Source: an uncultured Thermoplasmata archaeon (lineage in GTDB: Archaea; Thermoplasmatota; Thermoplasmata; Methanomassiliicoccales; Methanomethylophilaceae). Taken from it: a DNA stretch of 8,936 nucleotides. Below, in pieces: positions 6,953 through 8,936 of the stretch. A program made the translations under genes and the position numbers. The DNA lies in NCBI GenBank assembly GCA_946545675.1, contig CAMNNR010000041.1:1-8936 (forward strand), read 5' to 3'. The notes under the pieces are model-generated. The model saw only the letters and a program-made list of their open reading frames with translations, was not told the origin of the DNA and made no database searches. The first letter of the stretch is position 1; each line of letters opens with the position of its first letter.

Positions 6953-7495
6953 TCATTCGATGAGAGGTATCTTGCCTGAGAACAGGCGGTAGAGCAGGTC
7001 GGTCACCGCATCGACGTCGATTTCGCGGTCGTTCTCGAGTGCGTTCAGGAATACACCCATGAAACCGTATGCGTGGACGGCAACGGCCAGTTCCATCTCC
7101 GAAACGGTCATCATACGGGTGAGTTCGGAACCAGTGACGAAGCGTTTCCTCATGGAGTTTTCGATCAGTTCTACCATTACCTTCTTGTGTAGATCTTTCT
7201 TGGAACCGTTGTAGATGGTCCTGAGGAGGTTCATTTTCGATGCGAGCCCGTTTACGACAACGCGTATGCTTTCCTTCGGATCCTTCTCCTGCACACACTT
7301 GGTCTCGAGCTCCTTTGCGACACGTGCCATAACATATTCGAGAAGATCCTCCAGACCGCGAAAATGGTAATAGAATGTCTGCCTCGAGACACCACTTTCA
7401 CGAATGACGTCCGTGACATTGACGTCTCCGTTACCGCCTTCTATGAGGCGCAGATAACTGTCTGCAATAAGGTCTTTGGTAATCTGTTTGGCCAT
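6953..7495 (-). CDS. TetR/AcrR-family transcriptional regulator
   Basis: This 180-residue one-component regulator binds DNA as a dimer and is released by a ligand, as usual in the family. The N-terminal helix-turn-helix spans about 26-48 (VNVTDVIRESGVSRQTFYYHF, then RG), with the hallmark YYHF at 42-45. The C-terminal ligand/dimer domain from about residue 75 resembles the DhaS-like TetR_C_8 type, ending in a hydrophobic helix around 149-176. The ATG at 7495 lies about 25 bases after a strong TATA box and has no Shine-Dalgarno sequence. It is convergent with SLC13. Possible targets are its own promoter and SLC13, but no clear palindrome supports either. Confidence 0.93.
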   Translation of the reverse strand: MAKQITKDLIADSYLRLIEGGNGDVNVTDVIRESGVSRQTFYYHFRGLEDLLEYVMARVAKELETKCVQEKDPKESIRVVVNGLASKMNLLRTIYNGSKKDLHKKVMVELIENSMRKRFVTGSELTRMMTVSEMELAVAVHAYGFMGVFLNALENDREIDVDAVTDLLYRLFSGKIPLIE

Positions 7496-7517
7496 GCATC
7501 CATTAGTACGATTTTGT

Positions 7518-7525
7518 TATAAAAA
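7518..7525 (-). promoter_or_regulatory. TATA box of the TetR gene
   Basis: The minus strand reads TTTTTATA A here, within a 50-base AT-rich block (7511-7550). The centre is about 25 bases before the ATG at 7495, giving a leaderless transcript. Further TATA-like runs at 7531-7549 make the exact box uncertain. Confidence 0.55.
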
Positions 7526-7593
7526 ATAATTTATTTATATTGGATATAAAAGGTGTCAATATTTCTAGTCGCAGATTTTCATTCCAGCGTGGA

Positions 7594-7989
7594 TCAGAAT
7601 CTCATTTTGAGGCATACCGTGTCGAATCTCTGACAGCAGCTGCATGCCCCGTCCTCGGTAAAACCCATCCTCCGGCAGAGCGAGTTGTAGCGACCATGGC
7701 GGTAAAGGGAATGTATCGAAACGGATTCGCTGCCTTCGTACATCTTCAGGGTCATGAAGGATCTCAGGAGCCGTTCCCCGGTATCCGCAGGCGCGCCCTC
7801 CCGGACATAGAGTGCATCTATCCTGCCGTTGCGGAATGCTAAAATCCCCAGGGTATTGCCGCCGTCCTGGGCCAGTAGCGTCTTCCCCAAATACGGGGCG
7901 GAATCCACCAGTCCGTTCTCCCGGCGGTATTCAGAAATCGCCGAATCCCTTCCTTCGGGGCATTTGTCTCCGTCGATCACGGTCGTCAT
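7594..7989 (-). CDS. GNAT-like N-acetyltransferase, degenerate
   Basis: This 131-residue protein has the order of a GNAT acyltransferase core: strand 4 (TLGILAFRNGRIDALYV, 46-62), a helix that would hold acetyl-CoA (GERLLRSFM, 71-79), and the late strand/helix VSIHSLYRHGRYNSLCRRMGFTEDG (90-114). The latter matches the common N-x-x-x-x-x-x-x-x-GF motif. The acetyl-CoA loop is poor: the usual R/Q-x-x-G-x-G/A is replaced by REGAPADTGER (63-73), keeping only the last glycine. Five cysteines crowd the C-terminus (C105, C116, C118, C119, C126). I start at ATG 7989 rather than 8016 because the TATA box at 8017-8026 predicts transcription near 7995, downstream of 8016. Substrate unknown; catalytic activity doubtful. 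Confidence 0.68.
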   Translation of the reverse strand: MTTVIDGDKCPEGRDSAISEYRRENGLVDSAPYLGKTLLAQDGGNTLGILAFRNGRIDALYVREGAPADTGERLLRSFMTLKMYEGSESVSIHSLYRHGRYNSLCRRMGFTEDGACSCCQRFDTVCLKMRF

Positions 7990-8016
7990 GGTATGGTTTT
8001 CAGGAAAACAACCCAT

Positions 8017-8026
8017 CGATAAAATG
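8017..8026 (-). promoter_or_regulatory. TATA-like box of the GNAT-like gene
   Basis: The minus strand reads CATTTTATCG. A transcript starting about 26 bases downstream would begin near 7995, leaving a leader of about six bases before ATG 7989. This shows the gene need not depend on the HxlR promoter. Confidence 0.45.
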
Positions 8027-8049
8027 ATTGTCTGACGGGTGCGAATCGA

Positions 8050-8388
8050 TCATTCAGACGATGGGCGATGCTTATCTCCCCATTCGCACATCCCGTCGAG
8101 TAGAGGGATCAGCGACCTTCCTGTCTCCGTGAGGGAGTATTCGACCTTCGGAGGTACCTGGGGATACATCTCCCTGTGGACCAGCCCATCGTTTTCCAGT
8201 TCCTTCAAAGCGATACTCAGGGTCTTGTCCGATACCCCTGAGATGTAGCGCTTCATCTCGTTGAATCTGACCGAACCGAATTCCATGAGGGTGTACAGGA
8301 TCGTCATCTTGTATTTCCCGTTGATCAATGACAGGGTATAACTGAATCCGGTATTGCAGAGGTTTTCGTCTGCGATGCATCTGACCAT
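8050..8388 (-). CDS. HxlR-family winged-helix regulator
   Basis: This 112-residue MarR-like dimeric regulator is of the HxlR type (HxlR, YodB, HypR), several of which sense electrophiles or disulfide stress through an N-terminal cysteine. C11 in ENLCNTGFS occupies roughly that place, and C4 is nearby. The family core is clear: LINGKYKMTILYTLMEFGSVRFNEMKR (21-47), the recognition helix SDKTLSIALKELENDGLVHRE (53-73), and the wing VPPKVEYSLTETGRSLIPLL (78-97). The start is ATG 8388, with GGAG eight bases upstream. The in-frame ATG at 8433 would add 15 residues lying over the putative operator. It is divergent from the NTF2-like gene and probably controls it and itself. Confidence 0.93.
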   Translation of the reverse strand: MVRCIADENLCNTGFSYTLSLINGKYKMTILYTLMEFGSVRFNEMKRYISGVSDKTLSIALKELENDGLVHREMYPQVPPKVEYSLTETGRSLIPLLDGMCEWGDKHRPSSE

Positions 8389-8406
8389 TATACTTTCTCC
8401 AAGGTT

Positions 8407-8436
8407 AGTATCAGTAATACTAGTTAGTACCATACT
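8407..8436. promoter_or_regulatory. putative HxlR operator: four AGTAT/AGTAC half-sites
   Basis: AGTAT (8407-8411), ATACT (8417-8421), AGTAC (8426-8430) and ATACT (8432-8436) alternate in orientation. AGTAT-N5-ATACT is a perfect dyad, and GTTAGTA repeats directly at 8404 and 8423. HxlR-family operators are typically dyads of this GTACT/AGTAC-like form (known of the family). The array overlaps the predicted HxlR transcription start near 8414 and abuts the shared box TTAATTA. Confidence 0.5.
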
Positions 8437-8443
8437 TAATTAC
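8437..8443. promoter_or_regulatory. shared bidirectional TATA-like box
   Basis: TTAATTA reads nearly the same on both strands. On the plus strand its centre is about 25 bases before ATG 8465 (leaderless). On the minus strand it predicts a start near 8414, leaving a 26-base leader that contains the HxlR Shine-Dalgarno sequence. Confidence 0.4.
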
Positions 8444-8464
8444 ATTTACGTATTTAACACATGT

Positions 8465-8851
8465 ATGAGGTCTTCCATCGAAGAATACAAGGCAGTCGAA
8501 GAAGCAGCAAGGAAATTCACAAAAAGTGTAGCTGAGGGCAACAGTTCCTATGCCAAGGAGCTTTTCACCAAGGATGCAGTGCTGTTCGGATTCCTTGACG
8601 GCAAGCTCGAACACGGTTCAATCGATCAGTTCTATCACAATGTGGATACCGTTTCCGGCGGAGAGTCATTCAAATCGAGGATCGACGTCGTTGACATCGA
8701 GGAGAATCTGGCAGTCGTCCGTGTCCTGGAGGAAGGATGGGGAGGAAGGATCGATTTCACCGATTATCTCCTCTTTCTGAAGATGGACGGAGAATGGAAA
8801 TGCGTAGCCAAGGCATACAACCAGAATTCGAGCACCATCAAGAAGGATTGA
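8465..8851 (+). CDS. NTF2-like / putative lumazine-binding family protein
   Basis: This small soluble cytosolic protein of 128 residues has the NTF2-like cone fold and most resembles the putative lumazine-binding group (Lumazine_bd_2), whose ligands are mostly unproven. Visible features are the N-terminal helices (IEEYKAVEEAARKFTKSVAEG, 5-25), KELFTKDAVLFGFLDGKLEHGSIDQFYHNV (31-60), and the strand pair DVVDIEENLAVVRVLEE (74-90), with the closing strand FTDYLLFLKMDGEWKCVAKAYN at 98-119. I chose ATG 8465 because it is 25 bases after a TATA-like box. The open frame upstream (from 8354) is antisense to HxlR. There is no signal peptide. The divergent HxlR gene with half-sites in between suggests inducible expression under electrophile or redox stress. 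Related proteins are common in gut bacteria, so transfer is possible. Confidence 0.85.
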   Translation: MRSSIEEYKAVEEAARKFTKSVAEGNSSYAKELFTKDAVLFGFLDGKLEHGSIDQFYHNVDTVSGGESFKSRIDVVDIEENLAVVRVLEEGWGGRIDFTDYLLFLKMDGEWKCVAKAYNQNSSTIKKD

Positions 8852-8854
8852 ACT

Positions 8855-8870
8855 AAGGTCTACGGACCTT
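8855..8870 (+). terminator. hairpin with UNCG-type loop after the NTF2-like gene
   Basis: AAGGTC (8855-8860), loop TACG, GACCTT (8865-8870) is a perfect six-pair stem closed by C-G around a UNCG-class tetraloop, four bases after the stop codon. There is no T-run, so it may be a 3'-end stabiliser rather than a true terminator. Confidence 0.4.
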
Positions 8871-8871
8871 T

Positions 8872-8936
8872 ACCTGAAGAATACCATGTGCTGATGGCTC
8901 TGCACCCGGAGATGCTGAACGTACGAAGCATCCGGT
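8872..8936. other. unassigned right edge
   Basis: Two weak possibilities exist: a plus-strand start at ATG 8894 (MALHPEMLNVRSIR, open to the edge, no Shine-Dalgarno sequence or TATA box), and a minus-strand frame ending in TAA at 8872-8870. Neither is long enough in the window to support a gene call. Confidence 0.2.

Noticed and set aside
8354..8464. N-terminal extension of the NTF2-like protein
   Set aside because: It overlaps the HxlR start region and its promoter antisense; a TATA-like box points to ATG 8465.
1..8936. tRNA, rRNA, CRISPR array, transposase or insertion-sequence ends
   Set aside because: No cloverleaf-like segment, no regularly spaced repeats and no transposase motifs were seen on either strand by eye.

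Overview
The window looks archaeal. Most genes have an AT-rich TATA-like box about 25-27 bases before the start codon and no Shine-Dalgarno sequence (leaderless transcripts). Genes starting inside an operon or behind a real leader instead carry GGAG 8-11 bases upstream. Base composition is moderately GC-rich, with AT-rich promoters. The gene set (a stand-alone NifX-like protein with a His/Cys tail, a large secreted membrane-anchored protein, SLC13, EamA and MFS permeases, and small TetR, HxlR and NTF2-like proteins) would fit a host-associated methanogen of the Thermoplasmata/Methanomassiliicoccales type. That placement is inference from style and content, not proof.

Layout. Bases 1-755 (minus) hold most of an EamA/DMT permease cut by the left edge. 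A possible 23-codon upstream ORF (823-752) overlaps its TTG start. Divergent from it is a NifX/MTH1175-like protein (947-1303), followed by a strong hairpin. Next is a two-gene operon: a 14-TM-type MFS exporter (1454-2974) and, overlapping it by ATGA, an 878-residue secreted beta-rich protein (2971-5607) with a signal peptide, internal repeats, one C-terminal membrane span and an acidic cytosolic tail. A 220-base gap holds a doubtful small minus-strand ORF and a TATA box. It is followed by an SLC13/ArsB-NhaD-type permease (5828-6949), convergent with a TetR regulator (7495-6953, minus). Upstream of TetR on the same strand lie a degenerate GNAT-like protein (7989-7594) and an HxlR regulator (8388-8050). 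Divergent from HxlR is an NTF2/lumazine-binding-like protein (8465-8851), with an array of AGTAT/ATACT half-sites in the shared promoter. A short stable hairpin follows, and the last 65 bases are unassigned.

How it fits together. Three regulatory logics are visible. HxlR and the NTF2-like protein share a bidirectional promoter and probably form a regulator-target pair. TetR lies end-to-end with SLC13 but has its own promoter, so regulation of SLC13 by TetR is only a guess. The MFS exporter and the 878-residue protein are translationally coupled and are the most interesting candidates for an undescribed system. An exporter paired with a membrane-anchored, repeat-built extracytoplasmic beta protein recalls, in architecture only, the mycobacterial LprG-P55 (Rv1411c-Rv1410c) pair, which moves lipids across the envelope.
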